5,674 bases of DNA, taken from NCBI GenBank assembly GCA_945283395.1, contig CALYQH010000096.1:1-5674 (forward strand), written 5' to 3'. This document shows, piece after piece, positions 1 through 5,674 of the stretch; position 1 is the first letter of the stretch, and each line of letters opens with the position of its first letter. The stretch comes from an uncultured Ventosimonas sp. (GTDB lineage: Bacteria > Pseudomonadota > Gammaproteobacteria > Pseudomonadales > Pseudomonadaceae). Under the pieces are notes generated by a model. The model had not been told where the DNA came from. It did no database searches and saw only the letters and a program-made list of their open reading frames with translations. The position numbers and the translations under genes were made by a program.

Positions 1-1157
1 AAACCAACGGCTATGCGTATTAGACCATCTTTAATGCCTGCTTTTGCTCTCGCTTCAGGGGTTACCCGGCCATGTGTAGTAGTAGCTGGATGCGTAATAG
101 TAGTTTTAGCATCCCCCAAATTAGCAGTGATAGATATTAAACGTGTAGCGTCAATTAAACGCCAAGCTGCCTGCTGCCCGCCTGCCACATCAAAAGCTAA
201 GACAGCACCATAGCCTTGTTGCTGTTTAGTAGCCAATTGATGTTGAGGATGACTGGCTAGCCCCGCATAATAAACATGTTCAACCTTAAGTTGCTGCTCT
301 AACCAAACTGCTAATTCTAGCGCATTAGCACTATGTGCTTTTATTCTTAATTTGAGAGTTTCTAAGCCTTTTAAAAATACCCAAGCATTAAATGGACTCA
401 TAGTGGGGCCGGCAGTGCGTAAGAAACCTACTAATTCTTTCATTTGTTCGGCACGCCCTGCTACTACCCCCCCTAAGCATCGACCTTGGCCATCAATATA
501 CTTAGTAGCTGAATGCACCACTATATCGGCTCCCAATTTAATAGGTTGCTGTAATATAGGAGTGCAAAAGCTATTATCTACTGCTAAGTAAACACCTTGC
601 TGCTTAGCTAACTGAGCTAATTGAGCAATATCTACTAGTTCTGATAATGGATTTGAGGGGGACTCCACAAAGAATAATTTTGTATTAGCTTTACAGGCTT
701 TTTGCCATGCAGCTAGGTCTGACAAAGCCACATAATCCACTTCAATAGCAAAACGTTTAAAATATTTCTCGCATAGATTAATGGTTGAACCAAAAACACT
801 TTGTGAAACTACTATATGATCACCTGCGCTACAAAGGCTCATCACTAACGCCAGAATTGCCGACATGCCAGACGCTGTAGCAACTGCTTGTTCAGCTCCT
901 TCCATAGCAGCCAAGCGTTCTTCGAAAATCCGCACTGTAGGATTGGTATAACGTGAATAGACATTACCTGCTTCTTGTCCTGCAAAACAAGCCGCCGCAT
1001 CTGCTGCCGAACTAAATACATAACTAGACGTTAGAAATAAAGCTTCACTATGCTCTGCTTCGTGGGTACGGTGTTGTCCTGCTCTAACAGCTAATGTTGC
1101 TTGTGCTGTACCTGTTAACTCACTATCCAAACGACCTGCTTGCCAGTTATTAGCCAT
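1..1157 (-). CDS. metZ: O-succinylhomoserine sulfhydrylase MetZ (partial, C-terminus beyond window edge)
   Basis: MetZ is a cytoplasmic PLP enzyme of the Cys/Met-metabolism family. It makes homocysteine directly from O-succinylhomoserine and sulfide, bypassing cystathionine. I translated 385 codons from the ATG at 1157-1155; the frame is open to the window edge. The N-terminus (AGRLDSEL, then TLAVRAGQ) is typical of Pseudomonas-type MetZ. Visible landmarks are YSRYTNPT at residues 67-74, SGM at 96-98 (phosphate-binding region), AVDN with Asp194 (PLP ring nitrogen) and HSATKYIDGQG with Lys219 as the Schiff-base lysine. THPAT at 355-359 follows. The frame ends in LIRIAVG, so about 15-20 residues of the usual ~400 are missing. 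A Shine-Dalgarno GAGGT (1167-1163) lies 5 bases before the ATG. The gene starts 33 bases after purF, suggesting cotranscription. MetB or MetC are less likely because of the GRLDSEL start and the GQGR context after the lysine. No frameshift was seen. Confidence 0.95.
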   Translation of the reverse strand, partial: MANNWQAGRLDSELTGTAQATLAVRAGQHRTHEAEHSEALFLTSSYVFSSAADAAACFAGQEAGNVYSRYTNPTVRIFEERLAAMEGAEQAVATASGMSAILALVMSLCSAGDHIVVSQSVFGSTINLCEKYFKRFAIEVDYVALSDLAAWQKACKANTKLFFVESPSNPLSELVDIAQLAQLAKQQGVYLAVDNSFCTPILQQPIKLGADIVVHSATKYIDGQGRCLGGVVAGRAEQMKELVGFLRTAGPTMSPFNAWVFLKGLETLKLRIKAHSANALELAVWLEQQLKVEHVYYAGLASHPQHQLATKQQQGYGAVLAFDVAGGQQAAWRLIDATRLISITANLGDAKTTITHPATTTHGRVTPEARAKAGIKDGLIRIAVG

Positions 1158-1190
1158 CTTTTACCTCATAACAAATCATTATTATTGCTA

Positions 1191-2696
1191 TTAATTATTA
1201 TGTAGTTCTATGATCTCTGTATCTATATTCTTTTTAGCCATTGTATGGTCATTACGCTCCTCTTCAATGTGATGTAGATAGGCTGCATTAACATCACCTG
1301 TTACATAATGACCATCAAAAACTGCACAATCAAACTCTTTAAGATTAGAACCTTCAAAGCGCACAGCTTCTTTAAGATCTTCTAAATCTTGATATATTAA
1401 CCAATCACAACCTATTAACTTTGCTACCTCTTCAGTTGTCCTATTATGGGCTATTAATTCATGCACACTTGGCATATCTATACCATAAACATTAGGATAA
1501 CGTACTGCCGGTGCTGCTGAACAAAAATATACTTTTTTAGCACCACACTCTCGAGCCATTTGCACTATTTGTTTACAGGTAGTACCACGTACAATAGAGT
1601 CATCCACTAATAACACATTTTTGCCTTTAAACTCTAAATCTATAGCATTAAGCTTTTGTCGTACAGACTTTTTACGCTCTGCTTGACCAGGCATAATAAA
1701 AGTACGACCTATGTATCTATTCTTTATAAAACCTTCTCTAAATTTAACACCTAACCTATTAGCCAATTCTAACGCTGAAGTTCGGCTAGTATCTGGGATA
1801 GGAATCACTACATCTATATCATGATTAGGCCTTTCTTGTAAAATTTTCTCAGCTAACTTCTCACCCATTTTCATTCTTGATTTATGAACAGAACTGCCAT
1901 CCATAATAGAGTCAGGCCTAGCTAGATAAACATATTCAAATATACAAGGGGTATAAGATGGATTTTCAGCGCATTGTTGGGTAAATAACTCTCCACTTTC
2001 AGTAATATAAAGAGCTTCTCCAGGTTTTATATCTCTAATAAGGGTAAAACCTAACACATCTAATGCTACACTTTCTGATGCCACCATATATTCAATACCC
2101 TTTACAGTCATACGCTGACCATACACAATAGGACGAATACCGTGTGGATCACGAAAAGCAACTATACCATGTCCTAAAATCATAGAAACTACTGCATAAC
2201 CACCTTTACAACGCTTATGTAATTGTCTTACAGCCTCAAATACATCCACAGGGGCTAAGTGTAATTTTTTAGATTTAGCTAATTCATCAGCAAATGCATT
2301 GAGTAATACTTCTGAATCAGAGGTAGTATTAACATGACGTAAATCAGCTTCATAAACTTCTTTGAATAATTGCTCTACATTAGTTAAATTACCATTATGA
2401 GCTAAAGTAATGCCATAAGGAGAATTAACATAAAAAGGTTGTGCTTCAGCAGAACTTGAACATCCAGCGGTAGGATAACGAACGTGCCCTATACCATAAT
2501 TACCTACTAATTTTTGCATATGTCTAGTATGGAATACATCTTTAACTAAACCATTATCTTTACGTAGAAATAATTTATTATCTTTACAGGTTACCATCCC
2601 AGCGGCATCTTGCCCACGGTGTTGTAAAACAATCAAAGCATCATATAATGCTTGATTAACGGTTGATTTGCCAACAATGCCTACGATACCACACAT
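1191..2696 (-). CDS. purF: amidophosphoribosyltransferase PurF
   Basis: PurF transfers glutamine amide nitrogen to PRPP to form 5-phosphoribosylamine, the committed step of de novo purine synthesis, in the cytoplasm. The 501 residues match the usual ~505. Removal of the initiator Met would expose Cys2 (MCGIVGIVG), the glutaminase nucleophile, so there is no propeptide, as in the E. coli type. Glutaminase landmarks are [10 protein letters not shown] at 24-33, HVRYPTAG with Arg73, HNGNLTN with Asn101/Gly102, and TTSDSE with Asp127. The phosphoribosyltransferase half carries the PRPP-binding motif [13 protein letters not shown] at 361-373 with Asp365/Asp366, and the flexible-loop region [10 protein letters not shown] precedes it. 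The start is fixed by the required Cys and by an AGAGGG Shine-Dalgarno (2710-2705) 8 bases upstream. The gene lies 25 bases after cvpA, the classical cvpA-purF pairing. I saw no PurR-like operator upstream. The reading frame is intact and the residues are as expected. Confidence 0.98.
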   Translation of the reverse strand: MCGIVGIVGKSTVNQALYDALIVLQHRGQDAAGMVTCKDNKLFLRKDNGLVKDVFHTRHMQKLVGNYGIGHVRYPTAGCSSSAEAQPFYVNSPYGITLAHNGNLTNVEQLFKEVYEADLRHVNTTSDSEVLLNAFADELAKSKKLHLAPVDVFEAVRQLHKRCKGGYAVVSMILGHGIVAFRDPHGIRPIVYGQRMTVKGIEYMVASESVALDVLGFTLIRDIKPGEALYITESGELFTQQCAENPSYTPCIFEYVYLARPDSIMDGSSVHKSRMKMGEKLAEKILQERPNHDIDVVIPIPDTSRTSALELANRLGVKFREGFIKNRYIGRTFIMPGQAERKKSVRQKLNAIDLEFKGKNVLLVDDSIVRGTTCKQIVQMARECGAKKVYFCSAAPAVRYPNVYGIDMPSVHELIAHNRTTEEVAKLIGCDWLIYQDLEDLKEAVRFEGSNLKEFDCAVFDGHYVTGDVNAAYLHHIEEERNDHTMAKKNIDTEIIELHNN

Positions 2697-2721
2697 AAGC
2701 TAAACCCTCTTTAAAACTGAA

Positions 2722-3282
2722 TTAGTGGGGAGAAGATGATACAGGTATATCTATATTAGGTTGCTTAGGAAGTTCTGCTGGAAGAGCTACTGGTTGCCAA
2801 CCACCTAATACTAAATTCTTAGACCAGTTAGCAGCCATTAAGAAAGCTGGAACCAATTGTGAACCTTTCCACTTTTCTGTTCGGCTAGCTGGGCTTTCAG
2901 CTAATAGACCTACTAAAACCACTATAGCAAGCCCACCACGGGCAGCTCCAAAGAACATACCTAAGAATCTGTCTGTACCTGATAATCCAGTTGCTTTAAT
3001 CAGCTTAGCTAACACAAAATTAATGATAGCGCCTACTATAAGCGTTAGAATAAATAAAATGCCACAACTTACAGCAACTCTTAGCCATTTAGGTTCTATG
3101 AAAAGATCGAGATATTGAGCCAAATCGCCACCATACAACCATGCAATCACTATACCTACTATCCAAATTACTAATGACAAAACTTCTTTAACAAAGCCTC
3201 TCCATAAGCTGATGACTGTGGAAACAGCGATAATTGCTATAATACACCAATCTATTTCGTTTAATATCAAGATCCAACTCAC
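2722..3282 (-). CDS. cvpA: CvpA family inner-membrane protein
   Basis: CvpA is a small inner-membrane protein named for its requirement in colicin V production in E. coli; its molecular function is unsettled. The 186 residues show four hydrophobic stretches at about 10-27, 33-50, 68-95 and 106-127. Family landmarks are the RGFVKEVLSLV block (28-38), VGAIINFVLAKLI (83-95), TGLSGTDRFLG (98-108) and WKGSQLVPAF (138-147). The tail after 162 is rich in Pro and Ser and probably not in the membrane. The annotated start is GTG at 3282-3280; an in-frame TAG lies seven codons upstream and there is no in-frame ATG nearby. E. coli CvpA begins only a few residues before the IDW/IDY position, so a TTG at residue 5 (3270-3268) is an alternative. 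The gene follows ppiD by 43 bases and precedes purF by 25. Identity is secure; the exact start is not. Confidence 0.93.
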   Translation of the reverse strand: MSWILILNEIDWCIIAIIAVSTVISLWRGFVKEVLSLVIWIVGIVIAWLYGGDLAQYLDLFIEPKWLRVAVSCGILFILTLIVGAIINFVLAKLIKATGLSGTDRFLGMFFGAARGGLAIVVLVGLLAESPASRTEKWKGSQLVPAFLMAANWSKNLVLGGWQPVALPAELPKQPNIDIPVSSSPH

Positions 3283-3290
3283 CCAATGGC
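3268..3290 (-). promoter_or_regulatory. cvpA start region: two candidate non-ATG starts
   Basis: The GTG at 3282-3280 has only poorly matching bases upstream (ATTGG next to the codon) and no recognisable Shine-Dalgarno. Four codons later, a TTG at 3270-3268 is preceded at about 7 bases by GGTGAG, which overlaps the GTG itself and resembles the distal half of the full anti-SD complement. Either codon keeps the conserved IDW and first membrane helix. The choice changes only four N-terminal residues. Confidence 0.4.
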
Positions 3291-3292
3291 TT

Positions 3293-3329
3293 ATAAATTG
3301 CTAATAAGCAGTAATTATTAGCAATTTAT
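3293..3329. repeat. perfect 15-bp inverted repeat in the ppiD-cvpA gap (hairpin)
   Basis: The arms 3293-3307 and 3315-3329 are exact reverse complements around a 7-base loop. The stem has only two G/C pairs, so it is long but AT-rich. On the minus (coding) strand it overlaps the ppiD stop codon (3328-3326) and ends 10 bases before the cvpA GTG. The sequence after the stem on that strand is AAGCCATTGG, with no U-tract, so it is not a canonical terminator for ppiD. A T-rich run, TTTTGTTTCTTC, follows on the plus strand, where I see no gene to terminate. Possible roles are an mRNA 3'-end stabiliser, a processing site, a weak terminator, or a structure limiting access to the cvpA start. Confidence 0.75.
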
Positions 3330-5236
3330 TTTGTTTCTTCAGTTTCAAAATACTTAATTTCAGCCTTGTTCTTAAGATAATTTTGATATTCATCCCACCA
3401 CTTATTACCATTAGTCACTGATATTAATTGTTGATATTTAGCTTTATCTGCTGTTGATAAAGAGCCTTTAAAAACATTTACTTTGGTTAAAGATATTACC
3501 ACATAATTACCATTATCTAGCACTAAACCGCTTATACTAGACTTACCTGCTTGCGGTTTAGCTGTTGCAAATACCTTTGCTAGTATCGCCTTATCAATTC
3601 CTAGCTTACTAATTACGTCTTCATCTAGATTAAGCGGTTGCTTAATCTGAGTTAATGTTTTCCAACTATTATCAATAGTTATTTTACCTGCTTTAAGTTC
3701 AGCAATAAGCTTAGCTCCCGCTATTTCAGATTTATCTTTTTGCAAAGCTTTTTTGATATCTGCTGTAGCTTCTTGGAGAGACATATTAGTAGGTTCTAAG
3801 TGCTCTTTAACCCTTATAATTACCGAACTATTAGGAGATATATCAATAATATTACTATTTTCCTTAGTATCTAATAAAGCCTTACTAAAGGCTAGCTTAA
3901 TCACTTTACTATTAGTTGTCACTTTATCATAGCCGGCGTTGTTTGCGAATGGCTTAGTAGTTTGTAATGTTAAGCCAAAATCTTTAGCTACTTGTTCTAA
4001 ATTATCGAAATTTTCAAATGCCGCAGAATCTAATTTTCTTTGCTCAGCCAGATACATGTCATATGCTTTTTGTTGCTTTAATTCATCTGCTAATTGGTTA
4101 TGCAATGACTCAAAAGAAGGTATAGCTGTTTTTTGCCTATCTTTTAGTTTAATAAGATGCCAACCATAGCGAGATCTAGTAGGTTCTGAAACTTCTCCAA
4201 CACTATGCAAAGATTTAAGTACGGGTATAAAAGCAGCTGGATCTGGTAGATCTTCGCTCGTTACAAATCCTAAATCACCACCATTATTAGCAGAACCTTC
4301 GTCTTGTGAATATTCTTTAGCTAATACCGCAAAATCTTTGCCTTCTTTAAGCTGTTTAGCTATTGCATCAATTTTGGTCTTGGCCTGTTCTTCCGTTTGA
4401 TCAGCAGTCACAGGTACTAGAATATGGGCAATACGTTGTCTTACTGCAGACTTATCTAAATCTATAACCCTTTTTGTGTAAAAATCTTTGATTTCTTGTT
4501 CAGACACAGTTATTTTATCTAAAAAACTATCCCTTTTTAGCTCTACATATTGTAAAACAATTCTTTCTGGTGTTTTTAAGGTTTCCTTATGAGTTTCAAA
4601 CCATTGCTTAATTTCTTCATCTGTAATATTAGTTATTTTGGCGGCTTCAATTTCTTTATAAGAAAAATCTCGGGTTTGTTCTAATAAATCTATTAATCTC
4701 TTTAATGAATCATCAGTAACAATAGACGTGGAAACAATACCACTTTGTAACTGACCTAATAATTGGCTTTCTAATTTATCCTTCACAAAATCTGCTTCAT
4801 TAGCATAACCTTGATTTCTTATATCTTGCACAAAGAGGTTATAGTCAAAATGACCATTCGTTTGATACAACAGATTAGCTTCAATATATTGTTTAATATA
4901 AGCCTCGGGAAGATAACCCAAACCTGCTTTGTTAGCTGCTTGTAGAAGAATTTGATAATTCACTAAATTAGTGAGTACTAAATGCTTTAATTCTTTAGTA
5001 GCTTCTGGCGTATCATCAAATTGACCATTGGTTCTTAAAATATATCTTTGTTGTTCAAAAATTTTAGTAAAACCACTTTTAGCTATACCTTCACCATTGA
5101 CAGAAGCTACTTCTTCATCATGGCCAACTACTCGAAAAATAGCATCAAAGCCTGTTAGGGCAAATAAAATCACAATAACGCCAATGATTGCTTTAGCAAT
5201 CCACCCTTGTGACTTATCTCTAATATCCTGAAGCAT
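3326..5236 (-). CDS. ppiD: PpiD-type SurA N-terminal / parvulin domain protein (membrane-anchored periplasmic folding factor)
   Basis: PpiD is a periplasmic chaperone anchored in the inner membrane near the Sec translocon, helping newly exported proteins fold. The 636 residues are close to the usual ~620. The N-terminus MLQDIRDKSQGWIAK is the family signature, followed by one membrane helix at about 16-34 that places the rest in the periplasm. The SurA-like chaperone N-domain spans roughly 35-190. A parvulin domain follows at about 266-366, with HILV (His271), YSQDEGSA (Asp312), NGGDLGF (318-324), Phe336 and YGWHLIKL (His360). A C-terminal chaperone-like region runs to 636. The start is supported by the family match and a strong GGAGG (5245-5241) 4 bases upstream. 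It lies downstream of HU, as in many gammaproteobacteria, but behind the HU terminator. No disruption was seen. E. coli PpiD is reported inactive as an isomerase; the retained residues here leave activity open. Confidence 0.94.
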   Translation of the reverse strand: MLQDIRDKSQGWIAKAIIGVIVILFALTGFDAIFRVVGHDEEVASVNGEGIAKSGFTKIFEQQRYILRTNGQFDDTPEATKELKHLVLTNLVNYQILLQAANKAGLGYLPEAYIKQYIEANLLYQTNGHFDYNLFVQDIRNQGYANEADFVKDKLESQLLGQLQSGIVSTSIVTDDSLKRLIDLLEQTRDFSYKEIEAAKITNITDEEIKQWFETHKETLKTPERIVLQYVELKRDSFLDKITVSEQEIKDFYTKRVIDLDKSAVRQRIAHILVPVTADQTEEQAKTKIDAIAKQLKEGKDFAVLAKEYSQDEGSANNGGDLGFVTSEDLPDPAAFIPVLKSLHSVGEVSEPTRSRYGWHLIKLKDRQKTAIPSFESLHNQLADELKQQKAYDMYLAEQRKLDSAAFENFDNLEQVAKDFGLTLQTTKPFANNAGYDKVTTNSKVIKLAFSKALLDTKENSNIIDISPNSSVIIRVKEHLEPTNMSLQEATADIKKALQKDKSEIAGAKLIAELKAGKITIDNSWKTLTQIKQPLNLDEDVISKLGIDKAILAKVFATAKPQAGKSSISGLVLDNGNYVVISLTKVNVFKGSLSTADKAKYQQLISVTNGNKWWDEYQNYLKNKAEIKYFETEETK

Positions 5237-5237
5237 G

Positions 5238-5245
5238 CCTCCTCC
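5238..5245 (-). promoter_or_regulatory. strong ribosome binding site of ppiD
   Basis: GGAGGAGG on the minus strand sits just before the ppiD ATG, with its distal GGAGG core 4 bases from the start codon. It is the strongest Shine-Dalgarno in the window and decides the ppiD start together with the conserved MLQDIRDKSQGW N-terminus. Confidence 0.8.
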
Positions 5246-5281
5246 AAAACCGGCTTTAACAATATAACTATATTGGTTGAT

Positions 5282-5309
5282 AAAAAAGGCGCACTCCAGA
5301 ATGCGCCTT
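5282..5309 (-). terminator. Rho-independent terminator after the HU gene
   Basis: On the minus strand, arms AAGGCGCA (5309-5302) and TGCGCCTT (5293-5286) are exact complements. The stem can extend by a G-T wobble and one T-A pair around a CTGG loop. A run of six T follows or overlaps the stem base (5287-5282). The core is GC-rich in a very AT-rich setting. It begins 37 bases after the HU stop codon and ends about 46 bases before the ppiD ATG, so it most likely ends the HU transcript and limits readthrough into ppiD. Confidence 0.92.
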
Positions 5310-5345
5310 CAAAATTGGAATTTACAATTTCTATTCTATCATTAA

Positions 5346-5618
5346 TTAACTAATAGCATCTTTTAAATTTTTGCCTGCTTTGAAAGTAGGTACTTTTGTA
5401 GCAGCAATTTTGATAGGCTCTTTAGTTCTAGGATTACAACCAGTACGAGCTGCTCGCTCTTTGACAGCGAACGTACCAAAGCCAACTAAAACTACAGAAT
5501 CCCCCTCCTGTAATGCTTCAGTAACAGATGCTAAAACTGCATCTAGTGCAACTCCAGAGGCTGCCTTAGAAGTTCCAGCTTTTACTGCTAATGCATCTAT
5601 TAATTCTGACTTGTTCAC
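5346..5618 (-). CDS. hupB: HU family nucleoid DNA-binding protein (HU-beta-like)
   Basis: HU is a small dimeric histone-like protein that binds and bends DNA with little sequence preference, compacting the nucleoid and assisting replication and repair. The 90 residues match the E. coli length exactly. The N-terminal helical part ([10 protein letters not shown], residues 1-40) leads into the signature [16 protein letters not shown] (45-60). The beta-arm carries NP with Pro63, the intercalating proline, and the end is [12 protein letters not shown]. It is HU rather than IHF because of the KERAARTG arm and the KVPTFKAGK end. The residue before NP is Cys61, where HU normally has Arg (codon TGT, one transition from CGT); Arg64 nearby may partly compensate. 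The start is GTG (5618-5616), and an in-frame TAA two codons upstream excludes a longer protein. Shine-Dalgarno support is weak (GGA, 6 bases before). Its position upstream of ppiD supports hupB, whose usual upstream neighbour lon would lie beyond the window. Confidence 0.95.
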   Translation of the reverse strand: MNKSELIDALAVKAGTSKAASGVALDAVLASVTEALQEGDSVVLVGFGTFAVKERAARTGCNPRTKEPIKIAATKVPTFKAGKNLKDAIS

Positions 5619-5621
5619 TCT

Positions 5622-5674
5622 TTATCCATCTTCATTAAGATTGTTAAAATTAAACTGATTACTGGCATTGCTGA
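5622..5674 (-). other. possible C-terminal tail of an upstream gene, or HU leader (unresolved)
   Basis: This stretch upstream of HU reaches the right edge of the window. On the minus strand one frame is open from the edge and ends at TAA (5624-5622), reading SNASNQFNFNNLNEDG. A second open frame ends at TGA (5617-5615), overlapping the HU GTG. Either could be the end of a preceding gene, for which lon is the usual neighbour, but so short an AT-rich stretch can be open by chance. A TTTAAT hexamer at 5654-5649 resembles a -10 box, but its -35 position would fall at or beyond the edge, so a promoter can be neither confirmed nor excluded. Confidence 0.25.

Noticed and set aside
13..591. Two plus-strand open frames (13-213 and 352-591)
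   Set aside because: Both lie wholly inside metZ, whose minus-strand translation matches the family continuously. The plus-strand products show no recognisable domain.
1158..1190. Repetitive ATTATT/TTAATT sequence between purF and metZ
   Set aside because: It is simple AT-rich spacer with no stable stem and no T-run after a hairpin. The only functional site seen is the metZ Shine-Dalgarno.
3283..3345. A cvpA-purF promoter or PurR operator in the ppiD-cvpA gap
   Set aside because: No palindrome resembling the E. coli PurR box is present. TTGCTA could serve as a -35, but the TATAAG that might be the -10 is about 23 bases away, outside normal spacing.
3939..5231. Plus-strand open frames inside ppiD (3939-4169 and 5028-5231)
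   Set aside because: They are antisense shadows of an intact 636-codon gene and have no family resemblance.
5312..5330. Small inverted repeat AAATTG...CAATTT between the HU stop and its terminator
   Set aside because: Six A/T-rich base pairs around a 7-base loop are easily expected by chance here, and the adjacent GC-rich terminator explains the region.
5371..5658. A 95-codon plus-strand open frame covering HU
   Set aside because: It is antisense to the complete and well-conserved HU gene. Its product has no recognisable domain and the frame simply mirrors HU codon use.
1..5674. A novel defence, mobile or biosynthetic system
   Set aside because: All five coding regions are recognised housekeeping families in conserved local order. 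No transposase, integrase, repeat array, toxin-antitoxin pair or unexplained large open frame was found on either strand.

Overview
The window is an ordinary housekeeping segment of an AT-rich gammaproteobacterium. All five recognisable genes lie on the minus strand, so transcription runs from high to low coordinates: hupB-like HU, then ppiD, cvpA, purF and metZ (cut by the left edge). Reading from memory, MetZ, PurF, CvpA and the N-terminus of PpiD look closest to Pseudomonas-type proteins. The base composition is far more AT-rich than Pseudomonas: sampled lines give about 27-33% G+C in ppiD and purF and about 40-47% in metZ. A low-GC member of the Pseudomonadales, such as an Entomomonas-like insect-gut bacterium, would fit. 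That assignment is an inference and was not tested by a search.

Layout in transcription order. 5619-5674 is a short piece upstream of HU and may hold the tail of another gene. 5346-5618 encodes the nucleoid protein HU, followed by a clear Rho-independent terminator at 5282-5309. 3326-5236 encodes the membrane-anchored periplasmic chaperone PpiD behind a strong Shine-Dalgarno. A 43-base gap follows, holding a perfect 15-bp inverted repeat that overlaps the ppiD stop codon. 2722-3282 encodes the inner-membrane protein CvpA (GTG start). 1191-2696 encodes PurF, the first committed enzyme of purine synthesis. 1-1157 encodes MetZ, an O-succinylhomoserine sulfhydrylase of methionine synthesis, lacking only its last residues.

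The genes make biological sense in two blocks. HU-ppiD is the conserved block normally found next to lon in gammaproteobacteria. cvpA-purF-metZ is the conserved Pseudomonas-type biosynthetic block, normally preceded by folC-dedD. Here the two blocks are joined directly at the ppiD/cvpA gap. The close spacing of 43, 25 and 33 bases suggests that ppiD through metZ can be cotranscribed.

No gene-free stretch reaches 300 bases. I found no tRNA, rRNA, CRISPR array, insertion sequence or prophage feature, and no sign of a new defence or mobile system. The points worth a second look are small: the hairpin at the block junction, an Arg-to-Cys change in the HU DNA-binding arm, a PpiD parvulin domain that keeps its catalytic-type residues, and uncertainty over how ppiD is expressed behind the HU terminator.
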